DNA of 7,460 bases from the NCBI GenBank assembly GCA_024762705.1, contig JANTGW010000047.1, positions 1-7,460 on the forward strand, given 5' to 3'. Below the pieces are notes generated by a model. The model made no database searches. It saw only the letters and a list, made by a program, of their open reading frames with translations, and was not told the DNA's origin. This document shows, in pieces, positions 1-7,460 of this stretch. The DNA comes from Sulfurimonas sp. GTDB lineage: Bacteria; Campylobacterota; Campylobacteria; Campylobacterales; Sulfurimonadaceae. The number at the start of each line of letters is the position of its first letter. The first letter of the stretch is position 1. Position numbers and translations under genes: made by a program.

Positions 1-291
1 GAGTACAGTTGCTTTTTTATTCAACTGAGTTGCATACAAAGAAAAATTATCCATAAAAGCACTTAAAAGATATGTATCTTTATTTATCCTAATATTCTTT
101 TCTTTATCAATTGTTATATGTACTGGAGGGATTTTTGAGAGTTGTTGGGAAGTCGAGCCTTGCGGTAATTTGATGTTTTCTTCATAAATAATATTTGGTG
201 CAATGACCATTAGCACAACCAATAGAACAAGCATAACATCCACAAGCGGTGTGATGTTTAGTTCCGGTTTTTCTTCCCAATCATACAGCAT
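1..291 (-). CDS. tolR: TolR/ExbD-family motor protein, 3'-truncated by window edge
   Basis: The first 97 residues are visible; the frame is open at position 1, so perhaps 30-40 residues are missing by comparison with the family. The protein begins MLYDWEEKPELNITPLVDVM. A short cytoplasmic N-terminus leads into one membrane helix (about 16-34). The NITPLVDVMLVLLVV motif contains Asp18, which corresponds to the essential proton-carrying aspartate of TolR/ExbD. The remainder (about 35-97) is periplasmic; its KLPQGS and PVHITIDKEKNIRINKDTY stretches match the strand-rich ExbD/TolR domain. With TolQ it forms the proton-driven motor that energises a TolA- or TonB-like protein. The ATG lies one base after the tolQ stop, and TAAGG six bases upstream is a fair ribosome site inside tolQ. 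ExbD is the alternative name; sequence alone does not settle it. Confidence 0.87.
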   Translation of the reverse strand, partial: MLYDWEEKPELNITPLVDVMLVLLVVLMVIAPNIIYEENIKLPQGSTSQQLSKIPPVHITIDKEKNIRINKDTYLLSAFMDNFSLYATQLNKKATVL

Positions 292-292
292 T

Positions 293-859
293 TTACGCCT
301 TACGCGCTAAAATTGCATCACTTTGCATTTGGATGTAGCTGATAAGTTCAAAAGAATTTCTTTTGAGAATCTGATGATAGGTATAAGCAAATATAGCTAC
401 AAATATCCCTGAAGCTGTTGCAACAAGAGCATCTGAAACACCGGCAGCAATAATAGACATGCCTCCACTGTTTTGCCCAATATGCGCAAAAGTATCAAGT
501 ATAGAAACTACTGTACCAAACAAACCTATAAAAGGAGATGTTGAAGCAAATATAGAAAGTAACGAGAGACCTTTAGTCGCCTCTTTTGTTGCAGCAAGCA
601 TACCTAGTCCTAAAACTTCTTTTGAAATAATATTGCTAGATCTTATAAAATTATTTAAAAAAGAGTTTTCATTTACAGTAGTAGCCCCAAGTAAAAGTGA
701 TTCAAGAGAGACACTTTCACGAGTAAGCCAATTATTAAGAGAAAAATAGCGGTAAAAAAACACCCAGTTCAATATTATAAAATATATAGACAGAAGTAGT
801 AATACTCCAAGCGTTACGGGGTGGCTTTTTAAGTAAAAATCTATTAAATTATTAATCAT
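293..859 (-). CDS. tolQ: TolQ/ExbB/MotA-family proton channel protein
   Basis: A 188-residue inner-membrane protein of the TolQ/ExbB/MotA family, which forms the pentameric stator of proton-driven motors. It has three hydrophobic helices: about 15-37, 97-122 and 140-162. The family signature is clear in SPFIGLFGTVVSILDTF (108-124) and in VSDALVATASGIFVAIFAY (141-159). Thr116 and Thr148 correspond to the channel threonines of the second and third helices. It is shorter than E. coli TolQ (about 230 residues), mainly through smaller loops and C-terminus. TolQ is preferred over ExbB because the matching locus in Campylobacter jejuni, as I recall it, continues into a TolA/TonB-like protein, tolB and pal, though databases often call it exbB. 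It starts 7 bases after atpC, without a clear Shine-Dalgarno sequence, and is followed after one base by its partner. Confidence 0.88.
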   Translation of the reverse strand: MINNLIDFYLKSHPVTLGVLLLLSIYFIILNWVFFYRYFSLNNWLTRESVSLESLLLGATTVNENSFLNNFIRSSNIISKEVLGLGMLAATKEATKGLSLLSIFASTSPFIGLFGTVVSILDTFAHIGQNSGGMSIIAAGVSDALVATASGIFVAIFAYTYHQILKRNSFELISYIQMQSDAILARKA

Positions 860-865
860 ACGGTA

Positions 866-874
866 ATTATATCA
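866..874 (-). promoter_or_regulatory. Possible extended -10 element for tolQ
   Basis: TGATATAAT on the minus strand matches the TGnTATAAT extended -10 consensus exactly. It overlaps the last codons and stop of atpC. Transcription starting seven bases downstream of it would begin at or next to the A of the tolQ ATG (859), giving a leaderless or nearly leaderless message. The tolQ start has no recognisable Shine-Dalgarno sequence. In AT-rich DNA such a match can arise by chance, and coupling to atpC translation also explains the missing ribosome site. Confidence 0.3.
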
Positions 875-1259
875 ACTTTTGTGCAGCAGATTCTATCTTT
901 GCTGATACTGCTGCAATAGCAGTACTTGAATCTGCAATTTCATTAATAAGTTTTTTCGCTTCTTCAAGAGATTTAGCAATCTCAGATTCAGTTTCACCGC
1001 GAATAGCAGCAGCACCTTCAACTAAAATAACAACTTTCTCTTCATCAACTTGAACAACACCCCAATTAACAACTATAGACTCGACTGATTTATCTTCTTT
1101 TTCGATATCTACCACGCCAGCTTCTAACAATGTTGTTAGAGATGCATGACCTGCTAGTACACCAAACTCTCCCTCTTTACCAGGAAGAACAACACTAACA
1201 GCTTCACCACTATAGATTTCACCGTTAGGAGTTAGGATTTCAAGTTTAAATGTATCCAT
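867..1259 (-). CDS. atpC: F0F1 ATP synthase subunit epsilon
   Basis: A 130-residue epsilon subunit that binds the foot of gamma and the c-ring, and in many bacteria inhibits ATP hydrolysis. The N-terminal beta-sandwich opens with MDTFKLEILTPNGEIYSGEAVSVVLPGKEGEFGVLAGHASLTTLL, carrying the conserved PG-x-x-GEFGVL-x-GHA core (about 26-39). The C-terminal part (about 87-130) is a helical, Ala/Glu-rich hairpin, the regulatory portion of the family. AAAGGA lies about 7 bases before the ATG. The gene closes the synthase set, and its stop lies only 7 bases before tolQ with no terminator hairpin between, so transcription probably continues. Its last codons overlap a TGATATAAT sequence resembling an extended -10 promoter. 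Confidence 0.97.
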   Translation of the reverse strand: MDTFKLEILTPNGEIYSGEAVSVVLPGKEGEFGVLAGHASLTTLLEAGVVDIEKEDKSVESIVVNWGVVQVDEEKVVILVEGAAAIRGETESEIAKSLEEAKKLINEIADSSTAIAAVSAKIESAAQKLI

Positions 1260-1286
1260 TACAGTCCTTTGTCTTAAGCAATAAGC

Positions 1287-3583
<2,297 letters not shown>

Positions 3584-3593
3584 TAATTATTCC

Positions 3594-5111
3594 TTAGTTA
3601 GCTATGAAGCTAGCTTTGAACTCTTCTAGTGCTTTCATTAATAGTGTTTTCGTTTCATCATCTATTTTTTTAGAGCTTCTAATGTTCTCAAATATTTGAG
3701 GATAAGATGCTTCAATAAACGGATACAATTCAGCTTCAAAACGAACAACATTTGAAGGATCCATATCATCTAAGAAACCTTCATTACCAGCAAAAATTAT
3801 TACAACTTGCTTTTCAGCAGGAAGTGGTGAAAATGGCCCTTGTTTTAGAACCTCTACCATTCTTTGACCACGTTCAAGCTGTTTACGAGAAACTTCATCA
3901 AGGTCAGATGCGAACTGGGCAAATGCCTGCAATTCACGGAATGATGCAAGATCAAGTCTTAAAGTACCTGCAACTTGTTTTGTTGCTTTGATCTGAGCAG
4001 CACCACCAACACGTGATACAGAAAGACCAACATTAATCGCAGGACGGACACCAGAGTTGAAAAGATCAGTTTCCAAGAAAATCTGACCATCAGTGATCGA
4101 GATAACATTTGTTGGAATATATGCCGCAACATCACCTGCTTGAGTCTCAATAATTGGAAGAGCAGTTAAAGAACCTGCTCCCTCTTCATCAGAAAGTTTC
4201 GCAGCACGCTCTAAAAGACGAGAGTGTACATAGAAAACATCCCCTGGATATGCTTCACGGCCCGGAGGACGACGAAGGATAAGTGACATTTCACGGTAAG
4301 CAACTGCATGCTTAGAAAGATCATCATAAACAATAAGACCATGTCTCGCATTGTCACGGAAGTATTCACCCATTGTAACACCAGTATATGGTGCTAAGAA
4401 TTGAAGTGCAGCAGCTTCAGCAGCAGTTGCAGATACAATAATAGTATATTCCATTGCTCCATGATCTTCTAAACGACGAACTATTTGTGCGACAGTTGAT
4501 TCTTTTTGACCAACAGCAACATAAATACATACAACACCATTACCTTTTTGATTGATAATTGCATCTAATGCGACAGTTGTTTTACCAGTTTGACGGTCAC
4601 CGATGATAAGCTCACGCTGTCCACGACCGATTGGAACCAATGCATCAATTGCCTTAATACCAGTTGCTAGTGGCTCATGTACAGATTTTCTTTCCATGAT
4701 ACCAGGTGCTTTTTCTTCTACAAAACGAACTTCTGTAGTCTCAATTGGACCTTTACCGTCAATTGGCTCACCAAGCGCATTTACAACACGACCAAGAAGT
4801 GCATCACCAACAGGAACTTTTAAAAGTGTTCCAAGGCGCTTCACGCTCATACCTTCACGAAGTTCTGAACCAGAACCTAAAATAACAACACCTACGCTGC
4901 TTTCTTCAAGGTTTAGAACTAAACCTCTTGTTCCTTCTTCGAACTCTACCATTTCTCCTGCCATAACATTGCTTAGTCCATAAACCTGTGCAACACCATC
5001 AGCATAAGAAACAATTTTACCTGTTTCGTTTATATCAACACTTAGTTCAAAGTTGTCGATACGCTCTTTAATTATTGAGCTGATTTCATCAGCTTGAATT
5101 TTTGCTACCAC
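3594..5111 (-). CDS. atpA: F0F1 ATP synthase subunit alpha
   Basis: A 505-residue alpha subunit that alternates with beta in the catalytic hexamer and binds nucleotide at non-catalytic sites. Visible features, in order: N-terminal helix that contacts delta (about 1-20), beta-barrel domain (about 25-95), Walker A GDRQTGKT (171-178, Lys177), the [12 protein letters not shown] region (198-209), the VYDDLSKHA Walker B region (261-269), [15 protein letters not shown] (280-294), and the [10 protein letters not shown] segment whose Arg367 corresponds to the arginine that reaches into the catalytic site of beta. Length is normal and no key residue is missing. It starts with GTG, supported by AGGAG seven bases upstream. 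The gap to atpG is 10 bases, and the atpG Shine-Dalgarno sequence overlaps the atpA stop. Identification is certain. Confidence 0.99.
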   Translation of the reverse strand: MVAKIQADEISSIIKERIDNFELSVDINETGKIVSYADGVAQVYGLSNVMAGEMVEFEEGTRGLVLNLEESSVGVVILGSGSELREGMSVKRLGTLLKVPVGDALLGRVVNALGEPIDGKGPIETTEVRFVEEKAPGIMERKSVHEPLATGIKAIDALVPIGRGQRELIIGDRQTGKTTVALDAIINQKGNGVVCIYVAVGQKESTVAQIVRRLEDHGAMEYTIIVSATAAEAAALQFLAPYTGVTMGEYFRDNARHGLIVYDDLSKHAVAYREMSLILRRPPGREAYPGDVFYVHSRLLERAAKLSDEEGAGSLTALPIIETQAGDVAAYIPTNVISITDGQIFLETDLFNSGVRPAINVGLSVSRVGGAAQIKATKQVAGTLRLDLASFRELQAFAQFASDLDEVSRKQLERGQRMVEVLKQGPFSPLPAEKQVVIIFAGNEGFLDDMDPSNVVRFEAELYPFIEASYPQIFENIRSSKKIDDETKTLLMKALEEFKASFIAN

Positions 5112-5118
5112 TATTGTT

Positions 5119-5123
5119 CTCCT
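5119..5123 (-). promoter_or_regulatory. Ribosome binding site deciding the GTG start of atpA
   Basis: AGGAG on the minus strand is followed by a 7-base spacer (AACAATA) and then GTG at 5111. No ATG lies in frame near it, so this site supports GTG as the genuine alpha-subunit start. Confidence 0.8.
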
Positions 5124-5134
5124 CTCATTGAAAG

Positions 5135-5668
5135 TTAAATTGCTTTTATTATATGTTCTATAATTTGACTATCTATTCTGTCTTTTGAAAAATTAATCTC
5201 TATACCAAGACCGTCTACTTCTACTTTTATACCGTTGAAGTCATTTTTAACAAATGTCAACGTAATAGTCGCATTATATTTTTTGCTCAAACCGGCACTT
5301 AGTTTTTCTATTACTTTTGCATCGATATCAGTATCGCTGTAAATAATACCCTCATAAGTTTTAGTAGCCATTGCCAAATTATTTTTCAATTCTTGCGCAA
5401 TTGCAGGAATGATGTTTATACGTCTGTTTTCTACTAATAATTTAACTAAATTATTTATTTCTTCAGAATTGGCAGCTTTAACCGCATCCAATAAAATAGT
5501 TGATTTATCTTCAGCTTTTACGCTTGGGTTAGCAATAATACTAACAAACCTATCATTTTTAAATGACTCTGCCAAAGCAGAAAATACTGTTGTTATATTT
5601 TGCATAGATGCTAAGTCAGAACCCATACTTAAAGCTTTTATATATCTTTTTGCAATCAGTTCTTCCAT
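5135..5668 (-). CDS. atpH: F0F1 ATP synthase subunit delta (OSCP-like)
   Basis: A 177-residue soluble protein that caps the alpha/beta head and joins it to the b/b' stalk. The N-terminal helical domain starts [13 protein letters not shown], matching the family's typical A-x-R-Y-A-x-A-L beginning. The mid-protein [14 protein letters not shown] (about 77-90) is the conserved signature region, and the C-terminal domain holds the [20 protein letters not shown] stretch typical of delta/OSCP. Length is normal for bacteria. It begins directly after the atpF stop with no gap; AAGG inside the last atpF codons, 8 bases before the ATG, can act as the Shine-Dalgarno sequence. A 23-base gap separates it from atpA. 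Identification rests on motifs plus operon position and is firm. Confidence 0.94.
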   Translation of the reverse strand: MEELIAKRYIKALSMGSDLASMQNITTVFSALAESFKNDRFVSIIANPSVKAEDKSTILLDAVKAANSEEINNLVKLLVENRRINIIPAIAQELKNNLAMATKTYEGIIYSDTDIDAKVIEKLSAGLSKKYNATITLTFVKNDFNGIKVEVDGLGIEINFSKDRIDSQIIEHIIKAI

Positions 5669-6181
5669 TTAGGCAACCTTTTTCAAAATGATATTAGCCA
5701 TAGTTTCTCTGTCAAAACTATCACTGCTTTGTTTTAATGTCTCTTTAATAACATCTTCAACTACACTGCGAACCATCTTTTTCTCTTCAAATTCTTTTTT
5801 AGAAGCATGTTTTTTCACCATAGCTTTTATGTCACTTTCGGCTTGCGCTATAATTGTGTCATTAAGAATTTTATTCTCTTTTTTAGAAACAACAGCTAAT
5901 TCTTCTGCAAACTTTTCAGCTTCAGAAATTTTTGCCAATGCTTCTTTTTTAAGAGCAATTGATTCATTCAGTTTTTCTTGAACCTTTTTCAACTCATCAG
6001 CAATAGCCTGACTTCTTGATGCAAAGAAATTCTTTACAGGTTCCCCAACTAGATACCAAACAAGCCCGGCAAACAACAAAAAGTTTACAGTTCTTTGAAC
6101 TATATCTGTACCTGCATGCTCGTGCTCAGATGCCAATGCATAAGTTGATATCATTAGCATTAATACTAAAATTCTACTCAC
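5669..6181 (-). CDS. atpF: F0F1 ATP synthase subunit b (peripheral stalk)
   Basis: A 170-residue b-type stator subunit starting at GTG. Residues 1-18 (MSRILVLMLMISTYALAS) look like a signal peptide, with a basic start, a hydrophobic core and an AxAS-like end. A short polar EHEHAG segment follows, then a second hydrophobic helix (about 31-46, NFLLFAGLVWYLVGEP) and a long Lys/Glu/Ala-rich coiled coil to the C-terminus, where delta should bind. A signal-like leader ahead of the anchor helix would place residues 19-28 in the periplasm, and cleavage is possible. I recall similar leaders in other Campylobacterota b subunits, which supports the long start. The stop codon directly abuts the atpH ATG (TAAATG), so the two are probably translationally coupled. 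Together with b' it forms the stator stalk. Confidence 0.92.
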   Translation of the reverse strand: MSRILVLMLMISTYALASEHEHAGTDIVQRTVNFLLFAGLVWYLVGEPVKNFFASRSQAIADELKKVQEKLNESIALKKEALAKISEAEKFAEELAVVSKKENKILNDTIIAQAESDIKAMVKKHASKKEFEEKKMVRSVVEDVIKETLKQSSDSFDRETMANIILKKVA

Positions 6182-6187
6182 ATTACA

Positions 6188-6192
6188 CCCTT
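6188..6192 (-). promoter_or_regulatory. Ribosome binding site deciding the GTG start of atpF
   Basis: AAGGG on the minus strand overlaps the atpF' TAA stop and lies 6 bases before GTG at 6181. An ATG at 6183 overlaps that GTG but is followed at once by TGA, so it cannot start atpF. The in-frame ATG codons at residues 8 and 10 have no upstream Shine-Dalgarno sequence and would remove the basic N-terminus. GTG is therefore the best start. Confidence 0.65.
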
Positions 6193-6613
6193 ATATTTGA
6201 CTAAATTTAGCTTTTACAGCTTCTTTAAATACCGGAACTTGTGACATCAAGTCAGAAGTCAACTCATCTTTAGATTTTGCAAGCGATTGCTCAAACTCTA
6301 AATACTCTGCCGCGAGTTCAGCACGTTTTGACTCTAACTTACTGTCAGCTAATTCCTTAGCATCCGCGATAACTTTTTCTCTTAGGGCCGCAGCTTCAAG
6401 TTTAGCATTCATAATTATTGACTCTGCTTTTGCTTTAAGCTCGTTGATTTCATCATCATTAGAGCCTACTTTTGCAAGATCTTTTTTAATGTCATCATCA
6501 CGCTTTTGCATAAAAGAAAGTAATGGATTATAAAGCCAACTATTTAAAACGGCTATAAGGGAAACAAATACAACAAATGTAGCCAAAAGCAGTATTGGAT
6601 TTATATCTAACAT
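6191..6613 (-). CDS. atpF': F0F1 ATP synthase subunit b' (peripheral stalk)
   Basis: A 140-residue protein with one N-terminal membrane helix (about residues 6-27) followed by a long charged, Ala/Glu/Lys-rich helix typical of the b-type stator. After the membrane segment comes the family-like NPLLSFMQKRDDDIKKDL (29-46) and then a heptad-rich coiled coil. It is expected to pair with the next gene product to form a heterodimeric peripheral stalk that holds the catalytic head against rotation. Having two different b genes is known for cyanobacteria, chloroplasts, several Alphaproteobacteria and Campylobacterota. It is the first gene of the operon, has the strongest Shine-Dalgarno sequence, and ends 9 bases before the atpF start. 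Unlike atpF it has no cleavable-looking leader. The assignment as b' rather than b rests on position and on comparison with its neighbour. Confidence 0.9.
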   Translation of the reverse strand: MLDINPILLLATFVVFVSLIAVLNSWLYNPLLSFMQKRDDDIKKDLAKVGSNDDEINELKAKAESIIMNAKLEAAALREKVIADAKELADSKLESKRAELAAEYLEFEQSLAKSKDELTSDLMSQVPVFKEAVKAKFSQI

Positions 6614-6615
6614 AG

Positions 6616-6623
6616 CACCTCCT
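6616..6623 (-). promoter_or_regulatory. Strong ribosome binding site of atpF'
   Basis: AGGAGGTG on the minus strand ends two bases before the ATG at 6613 (four bases after AGGAGG). It is the longest match to the 16S rRNA 3' end among the starts in this window. It fixes the atpF' start and suggests that entry into the operon is the main independent translation site. Confidence 0.8.
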
Positions 6624-6635
6624 AAAAGTTGCGTG

Positions 6636-6672
6636 ATTATACTATTATAAAATTGAAACGATAGTTAAACGA
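6636..6672 (-). promoter_or_regulatory. Putative promoter of the ATP synthase operon
   Basis: The 88-base gap between parB and atpF' carries two perfect TATAAT hexamers on the minus strand, at 6644-6649 and 6636-6641, in the arrangement TATAATAGTATAAT. Either would give a leader of only about 15-25 bases before the atpF' start at 6613. No good -35 box is found 16-18 bases upstream. That fits Campylobacterota housekeeping promoters, which are known to rely on the -10 element with little -35 conservation. Upstream, TCGTTT occurs twice, at 6667-6672 and 6656-6661, 11 bases apart. No hairpin followed by a T-tract is visible after parB, so readthrough from parB is also possible. The promoter call is inferred from motifs only. 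Confidence 0.55.
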
Positions 6673-6701
6673 AGATACAAATTTGATATTTACTTAAAAT
6701 G

Positions 6702-7460
6702 CTATCTAATATGTGACAAAAACTCATCGATTTCGTCTTGTGATTGAAAATCAATGGTTATTTTATTATTTGAGGTTTTTACATCTAAACCAAGTCCACT
6801 AAGTTTTTGCTTTATAGCCATGAAGTCATAATTATTTTCATTGTTTTGTGCAGAGTTCTCTACAGATGACGGTTCTGTATTTTTCATATTCTTTATCATA
6901 GATTCAACTTCACGTACACTCAGTTTTTGACCCACTATAGAATTTAATATAAGTTGCTGGTTTTTTTCATCCAAACCAACCATTACTTTTGCATGACCTG
7001 CAGAAATTTTTTTCTCAACTAATGCTTTTTGTATTTTTGGGGCAAGTTGGAGTAAACGCAATGTATTTGTTATGTGCGCTCTGCTTTTATGAATTATACT
7101 TGAAAGTTCATCATGTGTTACATCATGAAGTTTGATTAGCTCGGTATAAGCCTCTGCCAATTCTATTGCATTAAGCTCTTCTCTTTGAATATTTTCTATC
7201 AATGCGAACTGTCGCATTTTTTGTTCATCAGAGTTTAAAACAACAGCACGTATCTCTTTAAGTTTTGCAAGTTTTGACGCGCGCAAACGTCTTTCCCCTG
7301 CAATGAGTACATAGCCGTCTATATCTTCTGTTACAACTATCGGCTGAATCAGTCCATCATTTTTTATAGACTCAGAAAGCTCCATCAGTGCCTCTTCATC
7401 AAATGATTTTCTCGGTTGAAAAGGATTTGCACGAATATCTTTTACAGGAATTTCCAAAAC
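6702..7460 (-). CDS. parB: Chromosome-partitioning protein ParB, 5'-truncated by window edge
   Basis: ParB is a CTP-dependent DNA clamp that loads at parS sites near the origin and works with the ATPase ParA to segregate chromosomes. The reading frame is open to the window edge, so the N-terminus (probably about 30 residues, judging from the family) is missing. The first visible start-like codon, TTG at 7457, is internal rather than the real start. Numbering from it, I see NPFQPRK (11-17), the CTP-binding GERRLRA motif (54-60), ENIQREEL (88-95), a helix-turn-helix region with the KISAGHAKVMVGL segment (about 115-165), an Asn/Ser-rich linker (about 190-210) and a short C-terminal dimerisation domain ending at a TAG stop. 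Those three motifs are the classic ParB/Spo0J boxes. It lies 88 bases upstream of the ATP synthase genes on the same strand; parA would be expected just beyond the window. Identification is firm. Confidence 0.96.
   Translation of the reverse strand, partial: VLEIPVKDIRANPFQPRKSFDEEALMELSESIKNDGLIQPIVVTEDIDGYVLIAGERRLRASKLAKLKEIRAVVLNSDEQKMRQFALIENIQREELNAIELAEAYTELIKLHDVTHDELSSIIHKSRAHITNTLRLLQLAPKIQKALVEKKISAGHAKVMVGLDEKNQQLILNSIVGQKLSVREVESMIKNMKNTEPSSVENSAQNNENNYDFMAIKQKLSGLGLDVKTSNNKITIDFQSQDEIDEFLSHIR

Noticed and set aside
4603..4983. Open frame of 126 codons on the plus strand opposite atpA, and other plus-strand frames opposite atpD, atpH and atpF
   Set aside because: Each lies wholly antisense to a highly conserved gene, has low-complexity Ser/Thr/Pro-rich or Leu/Ile-rich composition, and shows no recognised domain. 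They are shadows of the real genes.
5148..5153. TATAAT on the minus strand near the end of atpH, considered as an internal promoter for atpA
   Set aside because: It has neither an upstream TGn nor a -35-like sequence at 17 bases, and such hexamers are frequent in AT-rich coding DNA. The atpA gene already has good translation signals within the operon.
7455..7457. TTG codon that could be read as the ParB start
   Set aside because: The frame continues upstream to the window edge, and ParB proteins normally have roughly 30 more N-terminal residues before this EIPV segment, so the gene is truncated by the window rather than starting here.

Overview
This window is a compact housekeeping block, with every gene on the minus strand, so transcription runs from high to low coordinates. 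In transcription order it holds the 3' part of parB, a short promoter-bearing gap, seven F-type ATP synthase genes (b', b, delta, alpha, gamma, beta, epsilon), then a TolQ/ExbB-type and a TolR/ExbD-type gene. The last gene is cut by the window edge. The DNA is AT-rich. Gene order parB, atpF', atpF, atpH, atpA, atpG, atpD, atpC, then exbB/exbD-like genes is what I recall from Campylobacter jejuni. That order, paired b'/b subunits, and absence of the a and c subunit genes point to Campylobacterota (Epsilonproteobacteria). The protein sequences feel closest to Sulfurimonas-like marine or sulfur-oxidising members, but the genus is an inference.

Layout: 6702-7460 is chromosome-partitioning ParB without its N-terminus. 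6614-6701 is the only gap longer than 30 bases; it carries two TATAAT hexamers, a spaced direct repeat and the best Shine-Dalgarno sequence in the window. 867-6613 is the ATP synthase operon, with spacings of 0 to 27 bases. 1-859 is tolQ-tolR, starting 7 bases after the atpC stop, with no terminator visible between them.

How the genes work together: alpha, beta, gamma and epsilon form the catalytic head and central stalk, while delta, b and b' form the peripheral stalk. The ion channel (a) and rotor ring (c) must be encoded elsewhere. TolQ/TolR-type proteins are an inner-membrane motor that uses the same proton gradient, usually to drive the Tol-Pal envelope system. The operon therefore joins a major user or producer of the gradient to a second user of it.

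I found no mobile element, CRISPR array, RNA gene, pseudogene or unfamiliar gene. The noteworthy points are small: start-codon choices, a possible internal extended -10 promoter at tolQ, the promoter architecture, a signal-peptide-like leader on b, and a cysteine pair in gamma. I see no evidence of a new biological system here.
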